Below the pieces are notes generated by a model that saw nothing but the letters and a program-made list of their open reading frames with translations, did not search any database and was not told where the DNA came from. Positions 11,437-22,445 of a stretch of DNA of 64,000 nucleotides are shown here, in pieces. This stretch comes from Cycas panzhihuaensis. Its lineage: Eukaryota; Cycadophyta. The stretch covers positions 178,009,741-178,073,740 of the forward strand of contig CM041465.1 in NCBI GenBank assembly GCA_023213395.1. Reading direction: 5' to 3'. Position 1 is the first letter of the stretch; every line of letters starts with the position of its first letter. The position numbers and the translations under genes are program-made.

Positions 11437-11633
11437 TGTATTAGAGAAATAATAATGTTTTATCTTTTGGTAAAGCTGAGGGTTATGTGTCCAAGCCCTC
11501 TTTAATGTACTTTTGACACTTGGCCAACATGCATTGGGCTTTCTATATACACATGATGTATTTATATGAGAGATTTCCTCTCCTCATCAATGTATTGAAT
11601 CATTGTTTGCTCAATTCGGTGATTGTTTTGACA
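11437..11633 (+). repeat. Element D 5' LTR
   Basis: About 197 bp, starting near TGTATTAGAGAAATAATAATG and ending TTTTGACA directly before a PBS. Its matching 3' LTR is not in the window. The exact left edge is uncertain by a few bases. Confidence 0.65.
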
Positions 11634-11645
11634 TGGTATCAAAGC
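11634..11645 (+). other. Element D primer binding site
   Basis: TGGTATCAAAGC directly abuts the LTR end. It is a one-base variant of the initiator tRNA-Met PBS. Confidence 0.8.
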
Positions 11646-12215
11646 AAGTTGCGTGTGTAAGACTAAGTCTGTCTAAAGTCATTTTTAACAAGGGATTTTA
11701 TAGAAAGTGAATCAAAAGAAAGTTTTTTGATCTATTTAACAAGAAAATGGATGCAGTATCGCCAAGGTGACTGCAATACGACATAGTACAGAAACGTGTG
11801 GAACTGTACAAACATTTTTCAAAGCACTCAAAATTGGACGAAATTTGGAGGGGAGATTCATCTTGATGAGTAGATAAATATGTTCCAAAGGCTCAAATTC
11901 AAAATCGTGACGGATAAGCGGGAAAACACAAAATTATAGTAGGCGCCCTTTCAAAGACTCTTTCACAGATTTCTTCTGATTTTTTCAATTTCTCTAGGTA
12001 AAAACACACATTTTCACTAAGGATTTTAAAAGTTAGAAGCATTTTTTGGTCTAAAAACCCTAGATGGCCGTACCATTTTGAGGCATTTTTAGAAAAAACC
12101 AGAAGTTTTTTTCTTTTTTCTTTTTTTTGTAGAATTGTAAAGCCCTACATCTCCTCTTTAATTTGGGACCATTTTCATCTCAGCCTCGTACAGTTGTACT
12201 TTTCATATAGATCTG
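11646..12215 (+). other. Element D 5' leader
   Basis: Non-coding leader, interrupted at 12215 by gypsy element A, whose 5-bp target atctg occupies 12211-12215. The leader resumes at 38481 with TACAATTGTACAATTGTA, a short direct and inverted repeat, before the gag ATG at 38565. Confidence 0.6.
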
Positions 12216-13058
12216 TGTTGGGACATATTTTGAGACACTGGGCTATGTGGGTACCAGAGGTAGGTTGTGTGACCATGGAGGTGCAGGTACAGACCGTACG
12301 GAGATACGCATGATGCAGAAGAAGAGGAAAATCAACATTCTGGGTATGTATGATAGGTGCGTACCTGAAAAGGTACGCAACACAATATACATACCTCCTG
12401 CGGTACACAAGCAGACAGGAAGGGTACGCAAAGTAGTACCTGATAGATGGATACCTAGGATGATGTCATCAATGCCTAGAGACGTACATACGAACGTACA
12501 GATGGATAAGACCATGGTTAAAGTGATTAACGAAGAGGTATGCTTATGGCTGAAAGGGTACGATTATGACATGGAGTCATAACCCTTCAGTAAAAGGACA
12601 CAAAGAAGGCACATTTAAGGGACTCCACAATGACCATTCCAATAGGGTGAGAGCCAAGTATTCCAGACACTCAATGGTATGGTAGCCAAGACGTGATGAC
12701 AAAGACGAGCAGGTGCATAAGGATGTGTACCTTCCGGGAATGTATATGACAGCATTATTGTATATGGCTAGAATGCATAGGGAATGCATTCCAACACCTA
12801 TTGTGTAAAGACTTATTGCTTAATAAAGGAAGAGTTACGTGAAAAGTATTGATTCTATGTGTTTTATGAGGATTGAATGATGAATACTACTATTTATGGT
12901 ACTATTGTGTGTAAACTGTGATATAATTGTGTGGAATTATGAATAAATCTGTGTGATCTAAGTGTATGAAACATGTTGATTGTATCCTAGACTAGACTAC
13001 TAATGATACCTTGACAAGTGTACCTTTTCACGAGTGTAGTGAGAAACTTAAGTCAACA
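12216..13058 (+). repeat. Element A 5' LTR, rich in GTAC sites
   Basis: An 843-bp LTR from TGTTGGGACATA to AAGTCAACA. It contains about 14 GTAC tetramers, 11 of them in the first 350 bp, against about 3 expected by chance. Many are CGTACC or GGTACG. The LTR is collinear with the A 3' LTR and, in reverse complement, with both B LTRs. Confidence 0.9.
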
Positions 13059-13190
13059 TTGGTTCCATTGCCTACGTTCACTGAGGAGGGACTAAGGCTA
13101 GGAGTTTTACAAGGAGGGACATGTTCAAAGGACAAAGGACCCTAGCTGTCGTCGTGATGGTAGGCTATAACTAAGCCTTCGGCAGCCAGG
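13059..13190 (+). other. Element A PBS region and leader
   Basis: TTGGTTCCATTGCC follows the LTR; element B has TTGGTTCTGCTGC at the same place. This should be the PBS, but I cannot match it confidently to a particular tRNA. A short leader precedes Gag. Confidence 0.5.
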
Positions 13191-15115
13191 GGACCTTCCA
13201 ATGCCACCTAAGAGGCCTTCGAAGGCGAGAAAGCCACAAAAGGATACTTCACCTAAGGGGAAAGAAACAAATAGACAGAGAGCATTATGATGGTCAAAGG
13301 AGTCAAAATTGAGAAGGGCAAGAAGACTAAGTTCGCATAATAATGAGACTAAGGGACAATCCATTGAAGAATCTGAGGCAAGTGGAGCCCAGACACCTCA
13401 AGAGCAAGGAGAGGGTAACAAGGGCGAACAAATGGTATTAACACTAGCTCCAATCAAGTCTGACTTGTTTAGCCCAGAAAGGGAAGAAAAACCAAAAGTA
13501 AATGAGGAACATAATGATGCCCTAAGGAAAGAGGAGAATACACCTGTGGAAGATACCCCGAAGGACCTAAGTGATAACGAGAAGAAGGTGGAGGAAGGTC
13601 CCTCGGCATATTGGGAGAATAGGTTAACAAGGCAGCTTTTTGAGGATTCGTCGGACAGAGGGTCTGAGTAATCGTATATAGTGGTCACACCATTGACAGT
13701 ACAAGTGCCAGGTGTGCCAGAGCCTATACACCTAAAGATGCCATTCAAGAATCCCCTATTTGGAAGGGATAGCATTGTAGTAAGCACTCTGAATACACCA
13801 CCTAAAGTGAAGGGTAGAGAAGAAGAAGTAGAATCCTTTGAGGAGGAAAAAGGAGAAGAATCGCCACTGGGTGGGACACCAGTGCAGTCACCCAAGATGG
13901 ACGACTACAGAGATTTTGGCAAATTGATCTTCAATGACACCTCAGACGCAGCAGAGCATATATATTTGTTCCAGAACTTGATTGATGTAAAGAAAATTAC
14001 AGACGAAGACGAAATAAAAGCAAGATTTGTTTGCACACTGAGGGGAGTATCATTGGCATGGTACAAGGAGTTGAATAAAAAGGAAACGTGGGCCAATATA
14101 AAGAAGTCTTTTGGAGAAAGGTTTCAGAAGTTTCGAAGCAACAAAGTTGTGGAAATCGCCCTAAGGGAAATCAAACAAAGACCGGGAGAATCAGTATTGA
14201 CTTATATTAGCCATATGAAAATCATTGCTGCCAACATGATCAACGAGATCGTGACAGATTGTAATATGAAGAATTATTTTGTTAGAAGGTTGAACGAAAA
14301 GTTGAGATCTATGATGCATGCACATCCACTGAAATCATTAAAAAACGCCCAGGATTTGACACTAGATTTTGAAGCAGAAATGGATGCTCAAGATGGAGGG
14401 CATGATTTCCTTCTACTAAGATTACAAGAGGAAATAAGGGAGATAAAGCAAAATCAGCATAACCGACCCTTCTGTCAGGTCGGAGTCTTGGAAGAAGAAT
14501 CATAAGTGGAAGCTTTGAGAAAGGAAGTAGCAAGATTAAAGATGAAAAATAGTAGAGAAAAAGAAGTGGCAAAGAAAAAGAAGGACCGAGAATTTAAGGT
14601 TGAAAAATGGTGCCACATCTGCGAAGAAAGTTCACACACGACAAAGGAATGTGAAATCAATCCAAAAAATAGTGCAATCCACTAAAGGGACAAATGGTAC
14701 CACATATGTGATATGGATAGTCATATGACAAAGGATTGTTTTTACAATCCTGGAGGAAGATCGTACAGAGGACGAGGTAGGGGAAGAGGAGGCAACGCAC
14801 CTCGGAATGTATACACAACAAGGAGTACGCAGGAATCCTCGAAGAGAAAACAACCAATGGGGAGATGCCTCATATGTTTCCAATTTGGGCATTGGAAATC
14901 AGAATGCCCAACTAAGCGGGAGTACGAACAAAAGTTGTTCGTATGCAACAATTGTGGGCCAAGTTAGCATAGAGCAGAAGATTGCAAAGGGAAAGCCAAG
15001 GCCACCAATTTAATGATAATCATACCAGAAAATAGTAAAAACGTAAAACTACAAAAGAAGCAAAAAGAGAACGCGGAAGAGGGGTATCCAAACCCACAAA
15101 CTGAGATAAACTGAT
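13190..15115 (+). pseudogene. Element A Gag with four CCHC-type knuckles
   Basis: Gag of a Tat-like gypsy element. It opens with DLPMPPKRPS (about 13190) and a charged, E/K/S-rich region. The capsid-like core (13890-14400) contains DYRDFGKLIFND, FVCTLRGVSLAWY and WANIKKSFGERF. A linker with LQEEIREIKQN is followed by four knuckles: CHICEESSHTTKEC (14611-14652), YHICDMDSHMTKDC (14698-14739, first Cys lost; intact in B), CLICFQFGHWKSEC (14866-14907) and CNNCGPS-stop-HRAEDC (14944-14985). An RGRGRGRGG basic patch lies between knuckles 2 and 3. In-frame stops occur at 13287, 13669, 14503, 14683 and 14965, with no net frame change after 13309. The protein would package RNA and assemble virus-like particles. 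Confidence 0.85.
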
Positions 15116-16497
15116 TTAGACAAGCAAAGCATATATTGGGAGAGTTAACCCAGACAGACATTATGCTGCCAATGGGTAAACCGAAAACTAAACATGTGTA
15201 TGTAAGGAAAAATAAACAAAAAGAAAAGGAGAGAGTACCAGAGGAACAAAAAACAAAACCTGAAGTGGTACAAATGGAAGAATTATTTAAGGGATTACCA
15301 ATAGAGGATATTCCATGGATGTTATTGTTGATAGAAAACTTGGTTAAACAATTGCAATTAACAATCCCGCTATGTCAAGTGATAGATTGGATTAAAGGAG
15401 GAATATTGCAACAACAAGGAATTACCAAGAGTTTAAAGAAAGTAATGCCATCCTTTGATATGGATCCAATGGTAACAATCACTATGTTGGGAGAAAAATT
15501 CTCAAGGGTAATCGTGGATGGAGGAGCTGCCGTGAATGTACTACCAACCTCGACATGGCGGAAGTTGGGGAGCCCAAAGTTGGAAGCAACAACTTATTCA
15601 TTGAAGTTAGCAAATGAATTATTGGTACGACCCATGGGGAAACTTGCCAACATCAAGGTGGATGTGGCAGGAATTGTCGTCAAAATCGATTTCACAATTG
15701 TGGAAATAGAGAAGGGTGCAACACCTTATCCAGCCTTGTTGGGGAGACCTTGGTTATACAAAACACAATGTCTCCAAAGTTGGAGAGACGTAACCTTCAT
15801 ATTGTCAGATGGAGGAAATGAAGTGGTACTACCAATGTTGGGAAAGAATTCCATTGAAGTAACACTCGATGACGGTTCAAGCACGACCATTGTGAGTGAA
15901 GCAACAACATCTTCATTTGACGAAGGAAATCTCTACCACATGGCCGAAGAACCAACCAAAATAATTGACCTCTAAGAGATAGAGTCAACTTACTTTATAG
16001 AAATCTACAACTCTTCAGATGATGAAAACGGGATGAAATTTGTGGACTATTGGTTGCAAGATGCTTATGAAGTTAATTCTCCTTCTCATAGGTGTAATTT
16101 ATTATCCAAGTATGTAACTGATGACATTAACGATAATTCAAATTCTTTTGAGTATATGGCAACTAATAGTAGCATAGCAGATAATACGGGAACTAATAAT
16201 AACCTAACCCTAGACCAAAAACCCCCTAGTATACCTAGTTTATTCCATAATTCTATAGTATCTAGTACTAATCATAACCCCTCCTCTATCCTAGGCGGGA
16301 GTCCCAAGGTAGATTACCTATTCCCCCCCCTCTTATTACAACCCAGGGAAGGAAGTAGTAATCCTTCCTCATCCTCTTTAGAAGTATACCCACCCAGCAA
16401 TCGGTCCCTTCCAAGAATTGGCGCCAAATCCGAGGAAATGGAGGAGGAACCGACGGAAAATACTTCTAGAGACTCAGGTCTAGGCAGTAGGGTAACC
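15116..16497 (+). pseudogene. Element A aspartic protease and Ser/Asn-rich linker
   Basis: In the same frame as Gag. The N-terminal part includes EELFKGLPIEDIPWMLLLIE. The catalytic motif is VIVDGGAAVNVLP with Asp at 15517-15519. D-G-G in place of the commoner D-S/T-G matches the Tat-like branch. The flap and C-terminal part include TYSLKLANELLVRPMGKL and PYPALLGRPWLYKTQCLQ, where ALLGRPWL is the conserved second protease motif. After a TAA at 15973, a 170-residue linker begins at FVDYWLQDAYEVNS and is rich in Ser, Asn and Pro. The enzyme would cleave the Gag-Pol polyprotein. Confidence 0.8.
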
Positions 16498-17060
16498 ATC
16501 CCCAAGGAGAGACACTTCGAAACTTACATTGGAGATTATGTTAAACCCTTTTATGGAGAGAAATTATACAGAACTACCCATCTAACCCATTGCATAGAAT
16601 ACTGGATGGAGGAAGAAAACTGGGACAAAAGTCAGTGGCAGAGGGATCTAGTACTCGCCTTACGGGGAATGGCCTGGTGTTGGTACTTAGCCCACCAAGC
16701 TGCCCTCTAGGGATGGAAGGAATTACAAGCTACATTTAGAGTATGATTTGACCACCCTAAACAATTAAACATCCCATTATTCCATGTAGGGAAATGCCCT
16801 AGCAAACATATTCAGAAATGTAAACAAGAATGGACATCCTTAAGCATACCAAAGAAAACATGGTCTAACCTCTTTTATCATACCCTAGGACAAGTGGCAA
16901 GGGATTGGTTCTTAGGAAGAGAACATAACCTAGATGTAACTTGGGGAAACCTCAAAAAATCTTTCATAAAAACTTTTTCACATTCGTCAGAAGATAAGGA
17001 TATCGATAACGTACTTAAGGGTATTAGGAGATTGAGTATGAATCTAGAACAAGGAGCCAT
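16498..17060 (+). pseudogene. Element A second Gag-like domain between protease and RT
   Basis: About 180 residues in the Gag-Pol frame, in a place where plant gypsy elements normally have no domain. It reads YIGDYVKPFYGEKLYRTTHL, then WQRDLVLALRGMAWCWYLAH, a W-K-E-L-Q-x-x-F-R block, then HIQKCKQEWTSLSIPK, LFYHTLGQVARDWFLG and TWGNLKKSFIKTF. The order L-R-G-x-x-x-x-W-Y, then W-x-x-x-x-x-F, then a P-x-E/H helix, then YF-x-x-x-L mirrors the capsid core of the same element (FVCTLRGVSLAWY; WANIKKSFGERF; PGESVLTYISHM; YFVRRL). Two stops (TAG 16708, TGA 16747) are point changes relative to B. The same domain is present in B. The function is unknown; a duplicated capsid or RNA-handling module is one possibility. 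Confidence 0.65.
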
Positions 17061-18110
17061 AACACCAATACATAAGGAGAAGGAAGAATCAGAAGACGAA
17101 GAAGGAGAAGAAATCCCTAGTTATCTTGTGGAGTTCACTGAAATCAATGTTGGGGAAAGGAAAATAGAAGATACCCCTGCTCATAAAATAGGAAACAAAG
17201 AGGATATCGAAACAACCAAATTGAAAACAACTAGAATCAATGTAGGAAGTAAGGAAGAAACTAAGACAATACGAATTGGAGATTACTGGGACGACCGAAC
17301 AATAGCTAAGGCCCAGCAGTTGTTTAAAGAATTTCGGGACGTGTTTACATGGTCATATAAGGATTTGAAGGGTATTCCCCCAGAAGTGGGAATGCATCAC
17401 ATCGACTTGATGGAAGGAGCAAAGCCGATGAAACAAAGACCATACTGCATGAATCCTAAGTATAAAGAAAAAGTAAAAGCAGAGTTGGATAAAATGTTGG
17501 AGGCAGGATACATATATGAAATCGACTACAGCGATTGGGTGAGCCCTATAGTAGCGGTTCCTAAGAAGAATAGGAAAATACGCGTCTGTGTGGATTACAG
17601 ACAACTAAATAAGGTAACGAAGAAGGATCCCTTTCCGTTACCCTTTACAGAAGATATTTTGGAAGTCGTGGAGGAAACGAGATATATTCCTTCACCGACG
17701 AGTTTAGTGGATATAACCAAGTGCAAATCGCCCTGAAAGATCAAGCGAAGACCACGTTTGTAACAGAATGGGGAACATACGCCTACAGAGTGATGCCATT
17801 CGGTCTTACGAATGCTCCAGCCACATTTCAGAGAATAGTAATCAATATATTTCGTAGAATGATTTGGGAAAAAGTGGTAGTATTTCTGGACGATTGGACA
17901 TTATATGGTTTTATGAAAAACCATATGGAGAACCTTAGGGAGATGTTGCAAACATGCCAGGAAAATAAGTTATGTTTGAATCCAGAAAAGTGTACTTTTT
18001 TGGTACCCATTTGGGAATCTATTGGGCCACATAGTGAGTAAGGAAGGATTGTTAATAGATTCGGCCAAAGTATCTGCAATCCTACATTTCTGGTACCGCT
18101 CACGAAGAGG
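17061..18110 (+). pseudogene. Element A reverse transcriptase
   Basis: Acidic linker (EESEDEEGEEIP), then RT: YWDDRTIAKAQQLFKEFRDV, then GMHHIDLMEGAKPMKQRPY, SDWVSPIVAVPKKNRKIRVC, VDYRQLNKVTKKDPFPLPF, VTEWGTYAYRVMPFGLTNAP and the catalytic box FLDD at 17883-17894 (usually Y/F-x-D-D). CLNPEKCTF follows. A frameshift near 17700 separates the two halves within the F-T-D-x-F-S-G-Y motif and another lies near 18030. Lineage features are Tat-like. It would copy the element RNA into DNA. Confidence 0.9.
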
Positions 18111-18700
18111 CAATTGAAAGGATTCTTGGGACTAACCAGATATTATAGAAAATTCATTAGAGGGTACGCATGCATATCAGGACCCTTTGAGGAATTATTA
18201 AAGAAGAATGTTGAATGGGATTGGATGGAAGAACAACAACAAGCATTTGAAGCGTTGAAGAAGGCTATAATATCAACACCTATATTGTGGTTTCCCGATT
18301 GGAAGAAAATCTTCCACATGCACGTCGATGCCTCGCAGTATGCTATTGGATGTGTCTTGGCACAACCAAGTGATGAAAAGGTCGATTATCTGATATACTT
18401 TGCAAGTCGGAAACTTACGAAAGCAAAACAGAATTATACCACAATGGAAAGAGAAGCACTCAAAATGGTGTATGCAATGCAGAAATTCCGACATTACCTA
18501 TTATCGAACCCATTTCTGTTCTTCGTCAACCATCAAGCACTCATGTACCTAGTGAATAAACCAATAATGAGAGGATGGATTAGCAAGTGGTTAATGCTAT
18601 TTCAAGAACTCTCATTTAAAATCATTGTAAAACTGGGAAAAGCCCACATCATACCCGATCAATTATCAAGGATTACAAATGGGGAAAAGGCTACAGGGGT
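18111..18700 (+). pseudogene. Element A RNase H
   Basis: Follows RT through the connection (GFLGLTRYYRKFIRGYA). RNase H motifs: FHMHVDASQYAIGCVLAQ (first catalytic Asp), TTMEREALKMVYAMQKFRHY (Glu) and FFVNHQALMYLVNKP, where the usual Asp is Asn (B retains FVDQQALMYLV). KAHIIPDQLSR closes the domain (usual last Asp in PDQLSR). The loss of the third acid suggests this copy is inactive even apart from its stops. Confidence 0.85.
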
Positions 18701-20004
18701 GCTAGATGATTTTTCCGACGCAAAGATTATTCGGTAGAGGTAGTACCAGTGATCGGTATGAGGGAATACCAGAATACTTAGCAACTGGGGAGGTACCGCC
18801 AGAATTGGACCGCATGAAACAACAGAATTTTGTGAGAAAAGCAGAGCCATACCAATTGATAAAAGGGAAATTATATAAATTAGGACCATATGAGGTATTA
18901 CAACTGTGCATCATGCCACACGAGGTCAACCAAATTATGGGCCAAGCACATGAAGGCGTAGCAGGAGGACACATGGGAAAGTTAGTGACATGGAGGATGA
19001 TTTTGATGTTAGGGTTTTGGTGGCCATCAATGTTCGAAGACATAAGAAGATGGATCCAAGCATGTGACTATTGCCAAAGAGTTGGGAAACCTAATTGGCA
19101 GGATTTCCAACCTCTACACCCAATCTTACCATTGGCGCCGTTCGAACAATGGGGGCTCGATTTCGTCGGACCAATCAAACTGGCCGTCCGGCGATCCCAA
19201 GCCCAATTTATCCTAGTGGCGACCGACTACATGACTAAATGGGTGGAAGCAAGGGCGTTAAGGAAAGCGGACTCATAAAGTACGGCCCGATTTCTTTATG
19301 AAGTGATTATTACGAGATTTGGATGCCCTTTAGAAATTGAAAGTGATTAAGGGGCCCATCTTCTCAACCAAACCATAGAGATATTAACGTCAACTTTCAT
19401 GGTAAGCCATCGTAAGTCCATGCCATACTACCCAAGGGCGAATGGGCAAGCAGAAAGCTCGAATAAGATTATTGAGAATTGTCTAAGGAAGATTTGCGAT
19501 GTGGGAAGATCCGATTGGGCTGAGAAACTTCAATCGGTATTATGGGCTTTCAGAATAACGTACAAGAGATCCACAGGGCAAACACCATTTCAACTAGTCT
19601 ACGGAACAGAAGCCATCCTTCCTACAGAGTTCGAGATACCAAGCCTGAGAACCTCTATGCAATGTCGATTAGACGACTTCCACTCCTTACAATGGAGATT
19701 GGAAGAATTGGTGAGACTGGAGGAAAAGAGGTATATGGCGAAATGGTTACAAAACATAGAAAAATGACGACAGAAGGCATGGCACGATCGACATGTACGC
19801 AAGCCATAGTTTAGGGAAGGTGACCAAGTCCTTCTGTACAACAGCAAGTTCAGAATGCACCCCGACAAGCTCAAAATGAGATGGTTAGGACCTTATATTG
19901 CAGAGCAAATTTTTGAAAATGGGTCCGTACAACTGCAGAAAATCGATGGACCATTGCTACCAACCCGAGTGAATGGTAACTGACTAAACGTGTACGTCGA
20001 TTAG
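18701..20004 (+). pseudogene. Element A integrase
   Basis: Zinc-binding [15 protein letters not shown] and [10 protein letters not shown]. Catalytic core: [10 protein letters not shown] (first Asp), IESD-stop-GAHLLNQT (second Asp) and YYPRANGQAESSNKIIENC (Glu kept). The C-terminal domain has GDQVLLYNSKF and MRWLGPYIAEQIFENGSVQL and ends at a TAG, 20002-20004. In-frame stops occur at about 19276, 19348, 19765, 19807 and 19981. There is no chromodomain. The domain would insert the cDNA. Confidence 0.9.
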
Positions 20005-20261
20005 AAGAAATTACTAGCCAGATCAGCTGGTTGTATCATAACGTGTTGCGTAACGTTGAGGCGAATCAGACTGCCTTGATACCGGAATATGATCCAGTTC
20101 AGTATGGAAACATAAAATTACAAAAAAATCAAAAAACAAGAAAAAGAACTGTAACTCATATCATATGCATAAGCAATAAGAAAAATCATCAAAAGAAGGA
20201 TATATCGTGACAAAAGGAATCAAGAATGAGAAGAAATTCTGTCAAAGAAGTTAGATTTTTC
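20005..20261 (+). other. Element A post-integrase spacer with a conserved block
   Basis: Non-coding. Bases 20008-20095 match B (complement of 23105-23205) over about 90 bp, including TCAGCTGGTTGTA, GTTGAGGC and TTGCCTTGATACC-type segments, although no reading frame is kept in either copy. An A-rich run follows. Confidence 0.55.
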
Positions 20262-20377
20262 ACACATATACCAACAAAAATACACTATATGTACTGGGAA
20301 AGTATGTTACCAGGTACGCACGGTGTAAAATAAGCCAAAATACACTATACATACCAAGAAAGTATTTTACCGGGTAT
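20262..20377 (+). repeat. Element A tandem repeats, left part
   Basis: About two units of a 62-68 bp repeat, core AAAATACACTATA-(T/C)GTAC, then GGGAAAGTATGTTACC, then AGGTACGCAC. The array is cut by element B at 20378 and continues at 30866. Confidence 0.8.
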
Positions 20378-21206
20378 TGTTGATTGATGTTTGTTCCCAC
20401 TGCACTTGTGAGAACAGTGCACTTGTTAAGGTTACACAAGCTATAGTCTAGTTAGGATACTGTCAACATGGTTATTCACATACATTCCACAGATTATTCA
20501 CAGAATTATATCACAATGGTACACAAAGACATAGAAATCAACACATATTCAACACTTCATCCTTATAAACACAGAGAATACCTGATGCTTTCCACGTAAC
20601 TCTTCTTTTCATTAAGTAATAAGTTCAATTACAGGAGGTGGAATGCATTCCTATGCATTCCAAAGAAGATACTCTTTACATTACATGCGTGCCGGATGGT
20701 ACTTATCAATGAATACTGCTCCAATTGGCTGTCATGCGTGCTGGCATCCACACCATTGCGTACCCTCGATAATCGACTCTCACCCTAACTGAATGGTTCA
20801 TGCGTACCTCCTTAAGTATGCTTCTTCGTACCTTTTGGCTGAAGGGTTATGACTGCCTGTCATAACCGTACCCCTTCGATCATCGCACTTTCCTTAATCA
20901 TTAGTTATGCACTTTAATTAATGTCTTCATTAGGTCCGTATGTCGGTACGTACGTTTGGCAGCTTCCCAGGCTTCCACTGGTCCCGTACTGTAGTGCGTA
21001 CCGCTTGGATTCGGTTACATTCCGCTCTTGATGCGTGTCGTGATACGTGCACATTCGATCACCCTTTTGTCATCATACGCACCTGAATCTGATTTCTTCC
21101 TTTGTTTGCCTTGTGCCTACCTCCGTCACGGTCCGTGTACGCATCTCAGGTTACCCAGCCTATCTCTGGTCTTCCAACAGCCATATGATCACTTTATGCC
21201 CCAACA
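20378..21206 (-). repeat. Element B 3' LTR
   Basis: Plus-strand start TGTTGATTGATG, end TGCCCCAACA; 829 bp. It aligns with 30046-30865, and many of the differences are small indels at CAG/CTG (for example CACAGAATT versus CACGAATT). GTAC-rich, as in A. Confidence 0.88.
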
Positions 21207-21318
21207 TCTATCCTGGGTCAATAGTATGAGTTTGAGCATCCTTGCTCAACAAAACTCCAAAAAAGTTTTCAAAATTTTGGGGTATTCCTCCCCCGCTCTG
21301 TCTCAAGGCGGCTCTTGC

Positions 21319-22445
21319 TGCCTCTGTTCCGCTAGAATTTCTTCATTAATCTGTGTTAAAGTAGCAATGATAGCATCCTTTTCCTTAATTTTGTCTTAAA
21401 GGGCAGCTATCTCAGCTTTATACCCTTCCTCCATTTCTTGAATCAACTGAATTATTGGTCTTGATTTATTCTGTGGTGTGGGAGGTGCTGAGGGTTCACC
21501 CGCTTCCGTTGCCGGAGGGAAGTCTTCCCAGGAGGCCTCCGCTTCTTCTTCCTCCTCCCCTGATTCCTCTTCACCTTTCTTCCTTTTACCTCTTCTATGG
21601 ACAGCCTGTTTTGTCTGATGAGGAATGGGTGTTCCTGGTGTTTTCTGCAACCAGGTAAGTACCTTTTGCATTTGTTTCTGAACCCTTCTTTTCGCTTCCG
21701 GGCTGTTAACTGTATCTGGAAATTTTGCCGCCCACTGTTTAATTATAGGTTCCTGTGGAGAAATGGTAGTTCTGGTTAGTTGTACATTTGGACATTGATA
21801 GAACAAGATGGCCAATAGCAAGGAGGGATGTCGAAAAGGATGTGTCTTAATCTCCTTGAGTTGCTGCCTCATGTTCTCTGCCAAGAATTCAGACCAATTC
21901 AGTTTCTCCCCTTCCTGAATTTTTAATAACACTGGCATCGTGCCTCCCGGAATGTATGTGTACTTCCGTTTGGACAAAAATCGGGAATTTATCACTTTTG
22001 CTACCCATTGGAGTCTGATATCAATAATGTCTGCTACACAAATTCCACCAAACATGATCTCAGTATTTGGTTGACACAATTCTCTTAACCACATTTCTCG
22101 GTCAACTTCTGACCTCTTGGTACCCAGGGGAATTTCTCCTTCATTTGGGAGTTTTGTGATGGTATGGATTATATCTGCATCCATCTTAGCCTTCCTGCTA
22201 TCCTCCTTTAGTGCCAGCAGGATTTGGTCCATAAGTTCCGGGTCATAATACATTGGGTTGCAATAAATGTAGTCTCCCCATCCTACTTGCTTTACCCTGA
22301 TCTGAAATTGAGCTGGTAGGGCTTGTAATTCTTGCTTGAGCTTCGGTACAAACGCCTCTTGGCATCCTGCTGTCCTCATTGTGGCTGTGGAGTCCCAGAG
22401 ATAATTGAAATAACCTAAGAGTACAAATTGGAACCCTACGTGCAT
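21319..22445 (-). CDS. Element B third ORF (unknown protein, coiled-coil tail)
   Basis: A separate ORF between the tandem repeats and the 3' LTR, starting at ATG 22445 (MHVGFQFVLLGYFNYLWDS, mildly hydrophobic). It is 349 codons to a TAA at 21396-21398; reading through that stop, the frame continues about 25 codons to 21319 (KIKEKDAIIATLTQINEEIL), as in A, so the stop is probably a point mutation. Features: a globular part with WGDYIYCNPMYYDPEL, RSEVDREMWLRELCQ, DIRLQWVAKVINSRFLSK and PSLLLAILFYQCP; then a basic patch RRGKRKKGEEE and an acidic run; then a heptad-like tail IIQLIQEMEEGYKAEIAAL. It loosely resembles the extra domain downstream of integrase in some Tat/Athila-type elements. No catalytic motif is visible and the function is unknown. 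Confidence 0.7.

Noticed and set aside
12247-12582. 111-codon frame in the gypsy A LTR
   Set aside because: It lies wholly within the LTR; the homologous LTRs of B and the A 3' copy do not keep the frame.
13398-13895. 165-codon minus-strand frame opposite gypsy A Gag
   Set aside because: Antisense shadow of the Gag frame; Ser/Phe-rich composition follows from complementing E/K-rich codons and no domain is seen.
21396-22445. Third ORF of gypsy B as an envelope gene
   Set aside because: No C-terminal membrane anchor, signal peptide cleavage site or Cys-rich ectodomain is visible; position alone is not enough.
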